Shown here piece by piece: positions 15,876-34,028 of a DNA stretch of 64,000 nt. The notes below the pieces were generated by a model. That model was not told the DNA's origin. It saw only the letters and a list, made by a program, of their open reading frames with translations, and did not search any database. The translations under genes were made by a program, and so were the position numbers. How positions within the stretch are numbered: the stretch's first letter is position 1; each line of letters opens with the position of its first letter. This stretch comes from Acidobacteriota bacterium. Its GTDB lineage: Bacteria > Acidobacteriota > Blastocatellia > RBC074. The DNA is taken from NCBI GenBank assembly GCA_016715865.1, contig JADJXM010000003.1:110001-174000 (forward strand), written 5' to 3'.

Positions 15876-16826
15876 CTACTTCCACTGATATTTGAATTTA
15901 ACCGACGTATCCAGATCACTCAGGCTTGCCGGCAGAGAGGCAGGCGTCAAATCCCTTAAGCCGGCGATGCCGAAGAGAAGATCGAGGATCGAAAATCCCT
16001 GACGCTCCTTTGGCGGAGTGACAACATTGGGTTCGCCCTTGATCCCGACCATTTTGGCCGTTTCCGCCAGGGCGTCTCCATAATTTCCCAGCTTATCGAT
16101 CAAACCGTAATTCCGGGCACTCTGCCCGGTGTATACGCGACCATCGGCCAGCTCCTTCACGCGCACGGGATCGAGTTCGCTCCCCTTCTGACCGCGTCCT
16201 TTGCGGCCTTCGGTTACGGCCGTGACAAACTGTCCGTAGAGTTCATCGATCATCGCCTGAAAATAGACCTTTTCGCGTTCGGTCAATTCGCGCGTCGGAG
16301 ATCCTGTGTCCTTGAACTCACCGCTCTTGAAGACCACCGGCTTGATCTTGGCCCAGTCTGCCAGATCCTTGTAATTCACCCATTCCGCGATCACGCCGAT
16401 GCTGCCGGTGACGGTTCCTGGATTGGCGAAGATCATGTCGGCGGGACAGGCGATGTAATATCCACCTGAAGCGGCAACGCTGCCCATCGATATGACGATC
16501 GTCTTCTTCTTATTCGAGTCCTTGATGCGTTTGATTTCGCGGTAGATCTCCTGCGATGGCGAGACCCCGCCGCCCGGGCTGTCAACGCGAAGCATGATCG
16601 CCTTGATTCGCGAATCATCGGCATACAGCTTGAGATAACGATTCACGTTCTTGGCCATCGCGTCATCGATCACACCTTCGACAGGAATGACTGCGATTCG
16701 ATCTCCACCTCCAAATGACCTTTCTCCGCCGGACATGAAGAGCATCATCGCCATCAGACTGACGACGAAGAGACCGCAAAGCACGGCGCCGATGATCAAT
16801 ACCCAGGCTAACGAACTACGTTTCAT
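15876..16826 (-). CDS. sppA: Signal peptide peptidase SppA
   Basis: Membrane serine protease of the short (36K) type, 316 residues, which degrades leftover signal peptides. One N-terminal membrane helix (residues 7-30) is followed by the protease domain. The catalytic serine is S120 in GSVAASGGYY and the general-base lysine is K172 in KSGEFKD, a 52-residue spacing like that of Bacillus SppA. The TVTGSIGVI segment is also present. It lies between the HU/IHF and rpsA genes, on the same strand but with about 100-base gaps. Confidence 0.93.
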   Translation of the reverse strand: MKRSSLAWVLIIGAVLCGLFVVSLMAMMLFMSGGERSFGGGDRIAVIPVEGVIDDAMAKNVNRYLKLYADDSRIKAIMLRVDSPGGGVSPSQEIYREIKRIKDSNKKKTIVISMGSVAASGGYYIACPADMIFANPGTVTGSIGVIAEWVNYKDLADWAKIKPVVFKSGEFKDTGSPTRELTEREKVYFQAMIDELYGQFVTAVTEGRKGRGQKGSELDPVRVKELADGRVYTGQSARNYGLIDKLGNYGDALAETAKMVGIKGEPNVVTPPKERQGFSILDLLFGIAGLRDLTPASLPASLSDLDTSVKFKYQWK

Positions 16827-16955
16827 TGCGTTTCATATTTAATGGCGAAAAGGAAAACAGTGGGCAGTCGCCAAACGACAGGGTTCAATTTCCCTGCGAA
16901 ACACGCTGCCCACTGATTTCCACACAACCTCTCACCGTCGATCGAAGACGGTCAG

Positions 16956-18901
<1,946 letters not shown>

Positions 18902-18902
18902 C

Positions 18903-18953
<51 letters not shown>

Positions 18954-19115
18954 AACTCTCCTTACAGAGAGATCGCCTTACTAAACATGAGGTTGAATCA
19001 TAACCTTTATAAATTGATTTGCCAATGTTTATAGCGTCGGCTTGAGGATCAGGATTGGCTGTCGATAAATCTGGCTGGCTGAGCGTTACAATCGGGAATT
19101 GATGGCCAGGCGGGA

Positions 19116-19976
19116 TCAACCGGCAGCTGACCGGGTCGAATCCAATTCGCGCAGCATCAACACTACTGTTTGAATCATCCAGTCAGGAGTGGACGCTCCG
19201 GCGCTGATCCCCACACGGCTGACGCCTTCCAGATCCCGCAGGTCGATCTCGTCCGCCGTTTCGATCAACATCGCTCGCGGACATTTCTCCCTTGCCGCCT
19301 CTACCAGCTTGTTGCTGTTGGCGCTGTGCCGTCCGCCGATCACATACAGGAGATCGACTTCCCCTGAAAGTTCGCGGACCGCCTTCTGATTCTCTTCGGT
19401 CGCATCGCAGATAGTTTCGCAGACCTTAACCTCAGCGGATTTCTCACGCAGGATGTCAATGATCGCCCTGTATTTCCAGGGGCTGATGGTCGTCTGTGCA
19501 ATCGTTCCGACACGTTCAAGAAACGGCAAGGCCCGCGCATCTTCCAGCGTTTTAACGACGTATGCCTGATTGTCAATATAGCCGAGTATGCCGACTATCT
19601 CTGGATGAGATTTATCACCCGCAATGACGACGGTATAACCTTCCTCGTGCAACTCCCGCGCCTTGCGCTGTGAATAATGGACATAGGGGCAGGTCCCGTC
19701 CATCACCTTCAAGCCGCGCGACTTCAGATCTTGATAAGCCTGTGGTGCAACCCCATGTGCCCGGATGATGACCGTCGAGTTGGCCGGTATGGCATCGTAA
19801 TCGGCCTCCTCGATGCCGTCTTTCTTCAGCCGGTCGATCTCCTGTGTGTTATGGATCAGCGGACCAAGGGTGACGATCTGCTGTCCATCGGATTTTTCAA
19901 GCGCCTTGTAGGCCATATCGACCGCACGCTTGACCCCCATGCAAAATCCCAGACTTTCCGCCAGGACGATTTCCAT
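19116..19976 (-). CDS. ispH: 4-hydroxy-3-methylbut-2-enyl diphosphate reductase
   Basis: Iron-sulfur enzyme for the last step of the MEP isoprenoid pathway (HMBPP to IPP and DMAPP). 286 residues. Cluster cysteines are visible at C12 (GFCMGVKRAVD), C96 (DGTCPYVH) and C190 (ICDATEENQ). HNTQEIDRLKKDG and the SHPEIVGI histidine segment are also present. The usual TxxRQ motif reads TEENQ here, a mild variation. ATG at 19976 is the natural start since the family begins just before the first cysteine. Confidence 0.95.
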   Translation of the reverse strand: MEIVLAESLGFCMGVKRAVDMAYKALEKSDGQQIVTLGPLIHNTQEIDRLKKDGIEEADYDAIPANSTVIIRAHGVAPQAYQDLKSRGLKVMDGTCPYVHYSQRKARELHEEGYTVVIAGDKSHPEIVGILGYIDNQAYVVKTLEDARALPFLERVGTIAQTTISPWKYRAIIDILREKSAEVKVCETICDATEENQKAVRELSGEVDLLYVIGGRHSANSNKLVEAAREKCPRAMLIETADEIDLRDLEGVSRVGISAGASTPDWMIQTVVLMLRELDSTRSAAG

Positions 19977-19999
19977 TTAATGCTTATTCCTCTTGCTTA

Positions 20000-20073
20000 C
20001 TGAAAAGTGACGAGTGACGAGTGACAAGTGACAAGTGATGAGAATTCTTCTAACGGCACCGGTCACTTTTCAG
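20000..20073. repeat. Heptad array inside an inverted repeat
   Basis: Five tandem heptads of the form AGTGACG/AGTGACA/AGTGATG occupy about 20006-20041. CTGAAAAGTGAC (20000-20011) and GTCACTTTTCAG (20062-20073) form a perfect 12-bp stem. It lies between the end of the pseudouridine synthase gene and the start of ispH. Same architecture as the arrays at 24, 51, 52, 61 and 63 kb but with a different heptad. Confidence 0.8.
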
Positions 20074-20183
20074 CTACTTCAACCATCATAAAACGGCCAT
20101 TTCAGCCTGAATTGATGAATCTAAGCGGTTGAAAACAGGTTGTCAAGCAGAGCCGCATTCCGCACTTTGCCGCGCGGTCGGAT

Positions 20184-20936
20184 TCAGCTTCGCTCGCGTT
20201 TGGTTTTCGGCTGCGGGGCGCGGAGGAACCGTTCCACTTCGGCCTGCTGAAGGTGTCGAAACTGCCCCGGCTTGAGCTTTTCCCCACGCAGGAACCCGAT
20301 CGCAACGCGTCGCAGTTTGATGACTGAATGGCCGATAGAATCGAACATCTTGCGGATCTGTTGATTCCGCCCTTCAAACAGCGTGACTTCGAACCATGAA
20401 TTGGTCGTGCTCTCCTCGATCAACCTGATTTTGCATGTCGCCGTCTTGACGCCTTCAATAATGACTCCGCGTTCGAGCATCTTAATCTGATGGGGGCCGG
20501 GTTTCCCTTTGACCTTGACCTCGTAGATCTTGGGTACCTTCCGGGCAGCGTGAGAGATCAGCTGGGTGAAATCTCCATCATTGGTCAACAGCAGCAGCCC
20601 TTCGGTATTGAAATCGAGACGGCCGACTGGATGAACCTTATTGCGATACGGGCCGAGCAGATCGATGACCAGAGGCCGATTCATAGGATCGGAGCGACTG
20701 GTCAGCACACCAAGAGGTTTATTCAACAGAAGATAGATCTTGTCCTGCTGCCTGAGGCGCGGGTTGATCAGCTTGCCGAGCACCTTGATGTGGTCCTTTT
20801 CCGGATCAGCCTTGGTGCCAGGCTCGGTGACGACCTTTCCGTTGACCGTCACCGAGCCGGCGAAGATCAGCTCCTCTGCTTTACGCCTTGAAGCGATACC
20901 AGCCGCCGCGATGATCTTTTGTAATCTTTCCTGCAT
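20184..20936 (-). CDS. rluB: RluB/RsuA-family rRNA pseudouridine synthase
   Basis: 250 residues. An S4 RNA-binding domain forms residues 1-55 (RLQKIIAAAGIASRRKAEELI), then the catalytic domain with the nucleophilic aspartate D108 in GRLDFNTEGLLLLTNDG and the KPLGVLTSRSDP loop. The ending GRNQQIRKMFDSIGH...LRRVAIGFL is typical. RluB (23S U2605) is the likelier member because of length and motif form, but RsuA or RluF cannot be excluded. It is flanked by heptad repeats on both sides. Confidence 0.88.
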   Translation of the reverse strand: MQERLQKIIAAAGIASRRKAEELIFAGSVTVNGKVVTEPGTKADPEKDHIKVLGKLINPRLRQQDKIYLLLNKPLGVLTSRSDPMNRPLVIDLLGPYRNKVHPVGRLDFNTEGLLLLTNDGDFTQLISHAARKVPKIYEVKVKGKPGPHQIKMLERGVIIEGVKTATCKIRLIEESTTNSWFEVTLFEGRNQQIRKMFDSIGHSVIKLRRVAIGFLRGEKLKPGQFRHLQQAEVERFLRAPQPKTKRERS

Positions 20937-20943
20937 AAAGTGT

Positions 20944-21094
20944 AGTTTCCAGTTTCCAGTTATATCTGCTCATGGGGAATATGAATAGTTTCCGGTTTCC
21001 AGCATTCTGGGGCGGCGCAAGTTTATTCCGTTGAGCAATATTGCGGTTGAATGCGATGCGTGAAGAATCGCCTGGAAACTTGAAACTGGTAACT
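20944..21094. repeat. AGTTTCC heptad arrays in inverted arrangement
   Basis: AGTTTCC occurs twice in tandem at 20944-20957 and again at 20987-21000 (second unit GGTTTCC). Facing units GGAAACT, TGAAACT and GGTAACT follow at 21074-21094. The structure fills the space between folE and the rluB start and parallels the other heptad hairpins. Confidence 0.7.
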
Positions 21095-21097
21095 TAT

Positions 21098-21685
21098 TCA
21101 ACTCCTGTTCCCGGACAGAAACAACATGGCCTCGATGCGAGTCCGTTCATCTTTTCTGAATACTCCGCGGACGGCCGAAGTGATGGTCGTCGCTCCGTGC
21201 TTCTTGATGCCGCGCATGACCATGCACAGGTGGACCGCCTCGATCACGACCATGACGCCTTTCGGTTTCAATTCGCCCTGGTAGAGCAGCTCGGCGATCT
21301 GTGTCGTCAAACGTTCCTGAACCTGCGGACGGCGGGCGTAGATATCCGCGATGCGGGCCAGCTTCGAAAGGCCAACGATGCGGCCATCTTTCGGGATGTA
21401 GGCGATATGCGCCACACCGGTAAACGGAATCAGATGATGTTCGCAGATCGAAGCGATAGCGATATTCTTGACCATGACAATTTCGTCGTGCGTCTCGGCC
21501 GGAATGACTTTGATCTCTGAGGCTGCATCTTCGTGAATTCCGCCACAGATTTCAGAGTACATCTCTGCCACACGGCGCGGCGTCTCGACGATCCTCAGAC
21601 GTGCGGGATCTTCCCCGATTCCTTCCAGTATCAGCCGTACACCGTCAGCAATCTTCTCCAGATTCATCTTCTGGTCTGAGATCAT
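21098..21685 (-). CDS. folE: GTP cyclohydrolase I
   Basis: First enzyme of tetrahydrofolate (or queuosine/biopterin) biosynthesis: GTP to dihydroneopterin triphosphate. 195 residues. Zinc ligands are C81 and H84 (CEHHLIPFTGVAHIAYIP) and C154 (HLCMVMRGIKKHGATT), identifying the FolE1 class. The LSKLARIADIYARRPQVQERLT segment is also conserved. Its stop lies at the edge of the heptad repeat region. Confidence 0.95.
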   Translation of the reverse strand: MISDQKMNLEKIADGVRLILEGIGEDPARLRIVETPRRVAEMYSEICGGIHEDAASEIKVIPAETHDEIVMVKNIAIASICEHHLIPFTGVAHIAYIPKDGRIVGLSKLARIADIYARRPQVQERLTTQIAELLYQGELKPKGVMVVIEAVHLCMVMRGIKKHGATTITSAVRGVFRKDERTRIEAMLFLSGNRS

Positions 21686-21931
21686 GTCAGATTGTAGTCC
21701 TCTCGATGGTATGGTCTATTCCCGAACAGTCTGAATTAAAACCCATTATCGACAAGAGCACCGCCCAGGCGCAAGCATCCGGCATCGAAAACCGCTGGAA
21801 GTCCTTGAAAAAGCTGGAAATATTTGACGCGGGCTTCAAATCTCACTTAAAATTCATTTGTTTTGTGTCCCGTGATCGATAAACCGCTGCATTAACCGGC
21901 AACAGCCCGGTGACGGATGTGAAAAATAAGT
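21686..21931. promoter_or_regulatory. Divergent intergenic region between folE and ppk1
   Basis: These 246 bases hold the promoters of both folE (minus) and ppk1 (plus). I saw no recognisable operator, riboswitch or Pho-box-like tandem repeat, and could not place -35/-10 boxes with confidence. Confidence 0.35.
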
Positions 21932-24040
21932 ATGGAAACAGGTCCGCTAACAACGATGACCACCAATGAACGCCGGGTTACCGGTTCGCTTATCGACAGT
22001 CCGCTGCTCAATCGCGAGTTGAGCTGGATCGAGTTTAACAGCCGCGTACTGGATGAAGCGCTCGATCCGACACAGCCACTGCTCGAGCGGCTCAAATTCC
22101 TGTCGATCTTCTCGACCAACCTCGACGAATTTTTCATGGTCCGGGTTTCGGGGCTCAAGGAACAGCTCGAATCCAATCCGATGACACTCTCGCCGGATGG
22201 TCTTTCTCCGGCGTCGCAGTTGCGGCAGATCTCCGACCGGCTGCACACATTGCTCGATCTGCAGATGAGGTGCCTGTTGAAACAGGTTCTGCCGGGACTC
22301 GAAAAACATGATGTCAGGATCGTCCCATACTCGAGCCTGACCAAATCGCAGCGCGATGAAATGCGCTCATTCTTCAACGAACGCATATTTCCGGTGCTCA
22401 CTCCGCTGTCGGTCGATCCGAGCCATCCGTTCCCGTACATTTCGAACATCAGCATGAATCTGGGCACGCTGGTCGTTCCCGAGAAGCCTGAAAACGGAGA
22501 CGAGCCGCGATTTGCCCGCGTCAAGCTTCCGCCGAATGTTCCACGGCTGATTCCGATCAATGGTGACGGTTATAGCTTCGTGCTGCTCGAACAGATCATG
22601 GCGGTCCACATCGACGCGCTCTTCCCCGGCATGCGAATCCTCGAATGCCAGCCCTTCCGTATCACTCGAGACGCCGACATCGAAATAGAAGAGGACGAGG
22701 CCGGTGATCTGCTCAAGACCGTCGAGCAGCAATTGCGCCAGCGCCGTTTCGGCTTTGGCGTTAGACTGGAAGTCGCTGCCGGCATGAGCCCGCATATGGT
22801 CAAGCTGCTCTGCGCTTCGCTCGAGCTCGAAGAGCAGGACGTATACACAGTCGACGGTCCGATCAACATTCCGGATCTCATGTCACTCTACAAGCTTGAC
22901 CTGCCGGAGTTGAAGGACGTTCCATTCACCCCTACAACTCCGCCGATTCTGCGAGCCAGCGAAACGATCTTCGACGCCATTCGGAACCAGGATATCCTGC
23001 TCCATCATCCGTATGAATCTTTTGCTCCTGTGGTGGAATTTCTGCTGCAGGCGGCACGCGACCCAAACGTCCAGGCGATCAAGCAGACTCTTTACCGCGT
23101 CGGCAAGGATTCACCCATCGTCGAGGCGCTGATCGAAGCCGCTGAGCAGGGCAAACAGGTCGCTGTTCTGGTCGAGTTGAAAGCGCGCTTTGATGAAGAG
23201 AACAACATTCAATGGGCCCGCCGGCTTGAAAAAGCCGGCGTTCATGTCGTGTACGGCTTAATCGGACTCAAAACGCACGCCAAAATAGCGCTCGTCGTTC
23301 GACAGGAAAAGAACGCGCTGCGCCGTTATGTTCACCTCGGCACCGGAAATTACAACCCTGTCACCGCCCGCATCTACACCGATCTAGGATTCTTCACCGC
23401 CGACCAGGACTTCGGCGCGGACGCATCCGATCTGTTCAATTATCTGACAGGTTATTCGCGCCAGGTACGATACCGCAAACTTTTGGTTGCTCCGGTCAAC
23501 CTGCGCAAGACGATGACCGAGATGATTCGCCGTGAGATCGCCAATCACCAGAAAGGGTTGCCCTCGGGCATCATGGCAAAATTCAACAGCTTTACAGATA
23601 CAGGCCTGATTGAAGAGATGTATGCCGCCTCTCGCGAGGGCGTACCGATCGATCTGATTATTCGTGGGATTTCATGCCTTCGTCCCGGCCTGCCCGGACG
23701 GAGCGAGACGATCAGAGTTGGAAGTATCGTCGGACGGTTTCTTGAGCATTCGCGTATCTATCGCTTCATCAACGGCGGCAACGAAGAGATATATATGGGC
23801 AGCGCCGATCTCATGAACCGCAACCTCGATCGGCGCGTCGAGACCCTCTTCCCGATCGAGGATGTGAAGCTTCGCGAACGCATCGTCCGCGAGATTCTCG
23901 ACCCGGCTCTGCTCGACAACGTCAAGATGCGCTGGCTCCAAAGCGACGGATCCTACCTGCGTCCCAGAAACACCGATGAGAAGACCTTCAGCTTCCAGGA
24001 CGCTCTGCTCAAGCCCGCGCTGCTCGGGGCGGAATTCTAA
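21932..24040 (+). CDS. ppk1: Polyphosphate kinase 1
   Basis: Reversible polymerisation of ATP gamma-phosphate into polyphosphate. 702 residues, normal for PPK1. The N-terminal domain begins LLNRELSWIEFNSRVLDEA (about 25-43). The two catalytic histidines are H449 (KTHAKIALVVR; autophosphorylated residue) and H468 (RRYVHLGTGNYNP), 19 apart as in the E. coli enzyme. The C-terminal SADLMNRNLDRRVETLFPI segment is also diagnostic. An alternative start at 21956 is possible. The stop is followed at once by a heptad array. Confidence 0.95.
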   Translation: METGPLTTMTTNERRVTGSLIDSPLLNRELSWIEFNSRVLDEALDPTQPLLERLKFLSIFSTNLDEFFMVRVSGLKEQLESNPMTLSPDGLSPASQLRQISDRLHTLLDLQMRCLLKQVLPGLEKHDVRIVPYSSLTKSQRDEMRSFFNERIFPVLTPLSVDPSHPFPYISNISMNLGTLVVPEKPENGDEPRFARVKLPPNVPRLIPINGDGYSFVLLEQIMAVHIDALFPGMRILECQPFRITRDADIEIEEDEAGDLLKTVEQQLRQRRFGFGVRLEVAAGMSPHMVKLLCASLELEEQDVYTVDGPINIPDLMSLYKLDLPELKDVPFTPTTPPILRASETIFDAIRNQDILLHHPYESFAPVVEFLLQAARDPNVQAIKQTLYRVGKDSPIVEALIEAAEQGKQVAVLVELKARFDEENNIQWARRLEKAGVHVVYGLIGLKTHAKIALVVRQEKNALRRYVHLGTGNYNPVTARIYTDLGFFTADQDFGADASDLFNYLTGYSRQVRYRKLLVAPVNLRKTMTEMIRREIANHQKGLPSGIMAKFNSFTDTGLIEEMYAASREGVPIDLIIRGISCLRPGLPGRSETIRVGSIVGRFLEHSRIYRFINGGNEEIYMGSADLMNRNLDRRVETLFPIEDVKLRERIVREILDPALLDNVKMRWLQSDGSYLRPRNTDEKTFSFQDALLKPALLGAEF

Positions 24041-25162
<1,122 letters not shown>

Positions 25163-25374
25163 ATGTTTCCTCCGAAAATTCAAGCTCACGTATCAACTTT
25201 TGTTTTTTAATCCCGTTGATCCTGCAAAAATTCTGGTTATCCTGTAATATTTCCACTCAATCTGATTTAGCTTGACTCGCTGTCGATTCCGACTGCGCAA
25301 TGATCGTTCATCCCGGCGCGGTCACGCAATACAACTATGTCCTTTTAAATATAACGAACCTGTTGGAGGGAGTG

Positions 25375-25740
25375 ATGTCGATCAGTATCTCGGGATTTCA
25401 TCATGCCGGATTCCTGGTGACGGATGTCGAAAGGGCCGCCGATTTTTATGAGAACATTCTCGGGTTGAAGCCATTGCCACGACCTGAGCTTGGATTTCCG
25501 GGGCGCTGGTATGACCTTGGCAACGGGCAACAGCTTCACCTGATGAGCGTCTCCCGGATGCCGGGCCATAACGAGCCTCCCCGGCACGACCGTCATATCG
25601 CCTTGAGCGTACCAGACTTGCAGGAAACTGAAACCCGATTGCAGGCCAGCGGCGTACTTGTTACATATGGCAGTGGTCGTTCAGGCAACCCGCAATTATT
25701 CATTCGCGATCCGGACGGCAATGCAATCGAGCTGCGATAA
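25375..25740 (+). CDS. VOC-superfamily (glyoxalase-like) protein
   Basis: 121 residues, one glyoxalase/bleomycin-resistance/dioxygenase fold. The ATG at 25375 follows GGAGGGAG by a few bases; the reading from 25300 is not needed. Putative metal-ligand positions: His in GFHHAGFLV, His in DRHIALSV, and Glu in the terminal NAIELR. The start GFHHAGFLVTDVERAADFYENILGL is typical of the superfamily. Function within the superfamily cannot be told. It lies 39 bases upstream of the PQQ-type propeller gene and may lead that operon. Confidence 0.82.
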   Translation: MSISISGFHHAGFLVTDVERAADFYENILGLKPLPRPELGFPGRWYDLGNGQQLHLMSVSRMPGHNEPPRHDRHIALSVPDLQETETRLQASGVLVTYGSGRSGNPQLFIRDPDGNAIELR

Positions 25741-25779
25741 TCGAATTTCAGAAATAACCAAAGCAGAGAGGACCAATTT

Positions 25780-27288
25780 ATGACCCCAGGCAAAAAGTCA
25801 TCATCCGGCAGGTTGAAAAGCACCGTACTGATCATCCTGGCGCTGGGTGTTGCGGCGGCCATTCCGTTCGCCATGAGCAATGCACAGAGAAGAAATGTCC
25901 CGAGGAAAGGATCCGCCGGCAGTGCGTCCGATTGGGCATCGTTCGGACGCGATGTCAAAGGCTCGCACCATAATCCCGATGAGTCCGCCATCACACCAGC
26001 CAACGTCGGCCGGCTCAAACCGAAATGGGTCTTCGAGACTCAGGGCGACGTTTCAAGCCAGCCGATTATCGTCAACGGGATTCTCTATTTCGGTTCGTGG
26101 GACGGGCTCGAATATGCCGTCGATGTCAAAACAGGAAAGAAGATCTGGCAATATGATTGCGGACAGTCATCGCGCAGCGCGGCGGCTTACGGTCAGGGGA
26201 TGCTCTTTTTCGGCGACATCACCGGCTATCTTCACGCCGTCGACGCGAAGACGGGTGAATTGAAATGGAAGAAGCGCGTCGATGATCATCCGGCGACGGT
26301 CGCGACAAGCTCGCCGATCTATCATGAAGGGCGCATCTACATCGGGGTATCGTCGCACGAAGAGGGAGCGATGATGAGATCGCGGGATTATAAATGCTGC
26401 ACCTTCCGCGGCAGCGTGGTGGCATATGATGCCGTCAGCGGAAATGAGGCATGGCGGTTTTATGTCATCCCCGAAGAACCGAAGGATCAGGGTCAGGACA
26501 AACGCGGCAAGACGATCGTCGGACCGGCAGGAGGCGCGATCTGGTCAACGGTCAGCCTCGACCCTGCTGCCGGGCGCATTTTCGTGACGACCGGAAATCA
26601 GTATACGCAGCCGGCATCGAAATACTGCAACGCGATCATCGCGCTGGATCTGAAGACTGGCAAGGAGATCTGGTCGTACCAGGCAACGCCTGGCGATATC
26701 TGGACATTCGACTGCCGCAACAATCCTCAGTGCAGCGACCTGGATGTCGATTTCGGCACGGCGCCGGTCTTCGTCAAGGGTCCGGGAGGAAAGCAGGTTG
26801 TCGTCGCCGGCCAGAAGAGCGGCTGGGCATATGCGCTGGATCCGGCCACCGGTAAGCTGGCGTGGAAGACCGAAGTCGGTCCGGGCGGCAAGCTCGGCGG
26901 TCTCGAATTCGGACTGGCCAGCGACGGCGAACGCATCTATGGCGGAATCTCGAATCACCCGAAACAGGGCTCGATCAGTGCTCTCGACGGCGTGACCGGC
27001 AAGATCCTCTGGCAAACGCCCGACCCAACGAACAAGGCCAATTTCGGCCCGATCTCGGTCAGCGGCAAAGGCAATAACCGTCTGGTCTGGGCGGGATCGG
27101 TCAGCGGATTCGTCCGCGCCTATGACGGAGCGAGCGGGAAGATCCTCTGGGAGTTCGACACCGGCGGAGCTGTCGGCGGAGGCATCGCAGTCGCGGACGG
27201 CGTGATGTACGTCGGTTCCGGCTATACTTTCCTGCGCATCGGGAAGGCCAACAATAAACTGTACGCGTTTTCGATCGACGGAAAATAA
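25780..27288 (+). CDS. PQQ-type beta-propeller dehydrogenase-like protein
   Basis: 502 residues. An N-terminal hydrophobic segment (about 14-32, LIILALGVAAAIPFA) is an export signal or anchor, so it acts in the periplasm. Seven blades carry the PQQ-repeat W signature (VDVKTGKKIWQYD, VDAKTGELKWKKR, LDLKTGKEIWSYQ, YDGASGKILWEFD and others). A vicinal Cys-Cys (KCCTFRG) recalls the disulfide near PQQ in quinoprotein dehydrogenases. There is no CxxCH haem motif, so electrons would go to a separate acceptor. Closest in feel to polyvinyl-alcohol dehydrogenase-like proteins; substrate unknown. First of three close genes. Confidence 0.8.
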   Translation: MTPGKKSSSGRLKSTVLIILALGVAAAIPFAMSNAQRRNVPRKGSAGSASDWASFGRDVKGSHHNPDESAITPANVGRLKPKWVFETQGDVSSQPIIVNGILYFGSWDGLEYAVDVKTGKKIWQYDCGQSSRSAAAYGQGMLFFGDITGYLHAVDAKTGELKWKKRVDDHPATVATSSPIYHEGRIYIGVSSHEEGAMMRSRDYKCCTFRGSVVAYDAVSGNEAWRFYVIPEEPKDQGQDKRGKTIVGPAGGAIWSTVSLDPAAGRIFVTTGNQYTQPASKYCNAIIALDLKTGKEIWSYQATPGDIWTFDCRNNPQCSDLDVDFGTAPVFVKGPGGKQVVVAGQKSGWAYALDPATGKLAWKTEVGPGGKLGGLEFGLASDGERIYGGISNHPKQGSISALDGVTGKILWQTPDPTNKANFGPISVSGKGNNRLVWAGSVSGFVRAYDGASGKILWEFDTGGAVGGGIAVADGVMYVGSGYTFLRIGKANNKLYAFSIDGK

Positions 27289-27292
27289 AATC

Positions 27293-30417
<3,125 letters not shown>

Positions 30418-30443
30418 TAAGTACCCAAGTGCGAGGACTAGAT

Positions 30444-30725
30444 ACTTTGTAAACTAAATTTTCTTGTATTCAAGACTAGAAAAAAGTTAATCGCAGAGGC
30501 CGCGGAGATAGGCAAAGAATTAATCGCAAAGGCCGCAAAGGGGCAAAGATATACAGGGAAGATCAGTGTTCGAATTATATCCAGTGGGCAATAATCCGGA
30601 TATTCATATCCCCAAAAAATCTTTGCCCCTTTGCGGTCTTTGCGATTAATTCTTTGCCTATCTCCGCGGCCTCTGCGATTAACTTTTTTCCAGTCTTGAA
30701 TACAAGAAAAATTACTTTACAGAGC
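30444..30725. repeat. Palindromic repeat element, copy 3
   Basis: Ends ACTTTGTAAACTAAATTTTC and its approximate complement (ending 30725) enclose two arms and the conserved centre (tgttcgaattatatccagtg), inverted relative to copies 1 and 2. Flanks do not show a clear target duplication, so this copy is older or rearranged. Its right end is only about 15 bases upstream of the cupin start, so the cupin promoter must lie in the element or further upstream. Confidence 0.85.
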
Positions 30726-30740
30726 ATTAAAGGAGAAAAG

Positions 30741-31181
<441 letters not shown>

Positions 31182-31188
31182 ATTTCCA

Positions 31189-33432
<2,244 letters not shown>

Positions 33433-33583
33433 CGTTTTGAGTCACGAACGAATGATGTGAAACAACCGAATTTTCAAGGCCGTCACCTTTTTACTGTTGC
33501 CGCCTGTCTGTGCAGGATGATATGAATATGCCTTCAGTTCTGATATCAAATTCCACGGCAAGGAAAGCTGCCACTACATAATT

Positions 33584-34018
33584 ATGGCCAAAACCGCATT
33601 ACCAGTCCTCAATACTCGACCATCAAAAAAAGAGGACGCAAAACCGAAAAAATTGCGCGTCCTTTACAACTGTTCAAAATGTCCGGCCTACTGTTGCACC
33701 TACGAGTGGATTCTTGTCACCAGACGCGACATCCAGCGTCTGGCGAAAGGCTTCAAGTTGAGCTATGAAGAGGCCGAACAGAAATTCACAAAGGACATTG
33801 AAGATTACGGTCAGCGTGTCATGCGACACCGCAAGGATGACATCTTTAAAAGCGCCTGCCGGTTTCTGCATCCGACTGAACGACGCTGTACGGTCTATGA
33901 GCATCGTCCCGCGGTCTGCCGCGCATATCCCGAAAAGAGCCGCTGCGGCTATTATGATTTCCTGAAATGGGAGCGCGAACAGCAGGGCGATGAGGACTTC
34001 ATCCCGCTGCAGCGTTGA
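33584..34018 (+). CDS. YkgJ-type cysteine-cluster protein
   Basis: 144 residues. Eight cysteines lie in the YkgJ/UPF0153 pattern: CSKCPAYCC near residues 30-38, then SACRF, RRCTVYEHRPAVCRAYP and SRCGYYDF. These proteins probably bind zinc or an iron-sulfur cluster; function is unknown. The N-terminus is Lys-rich and not conserved in the family. It converges with the WecA-like gene, whose stop is 11 bases away. Confidence 0.87.
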   Translation: MAKTALPVLNTRPSKKEDAKPKKLRVLYNCSKCPAYCCTYEWILVTRRDIQRLAKGFKLSYEEAEQKFTKDIEDYGQRVMRHRKDDIFKSACRFLHPTERRCTVYEHRPAVCRAYPEKSRCGYYDFLKWEREQQGDEDFIPLQR

Positions 34019-34028
34019 GGAGAGGGTT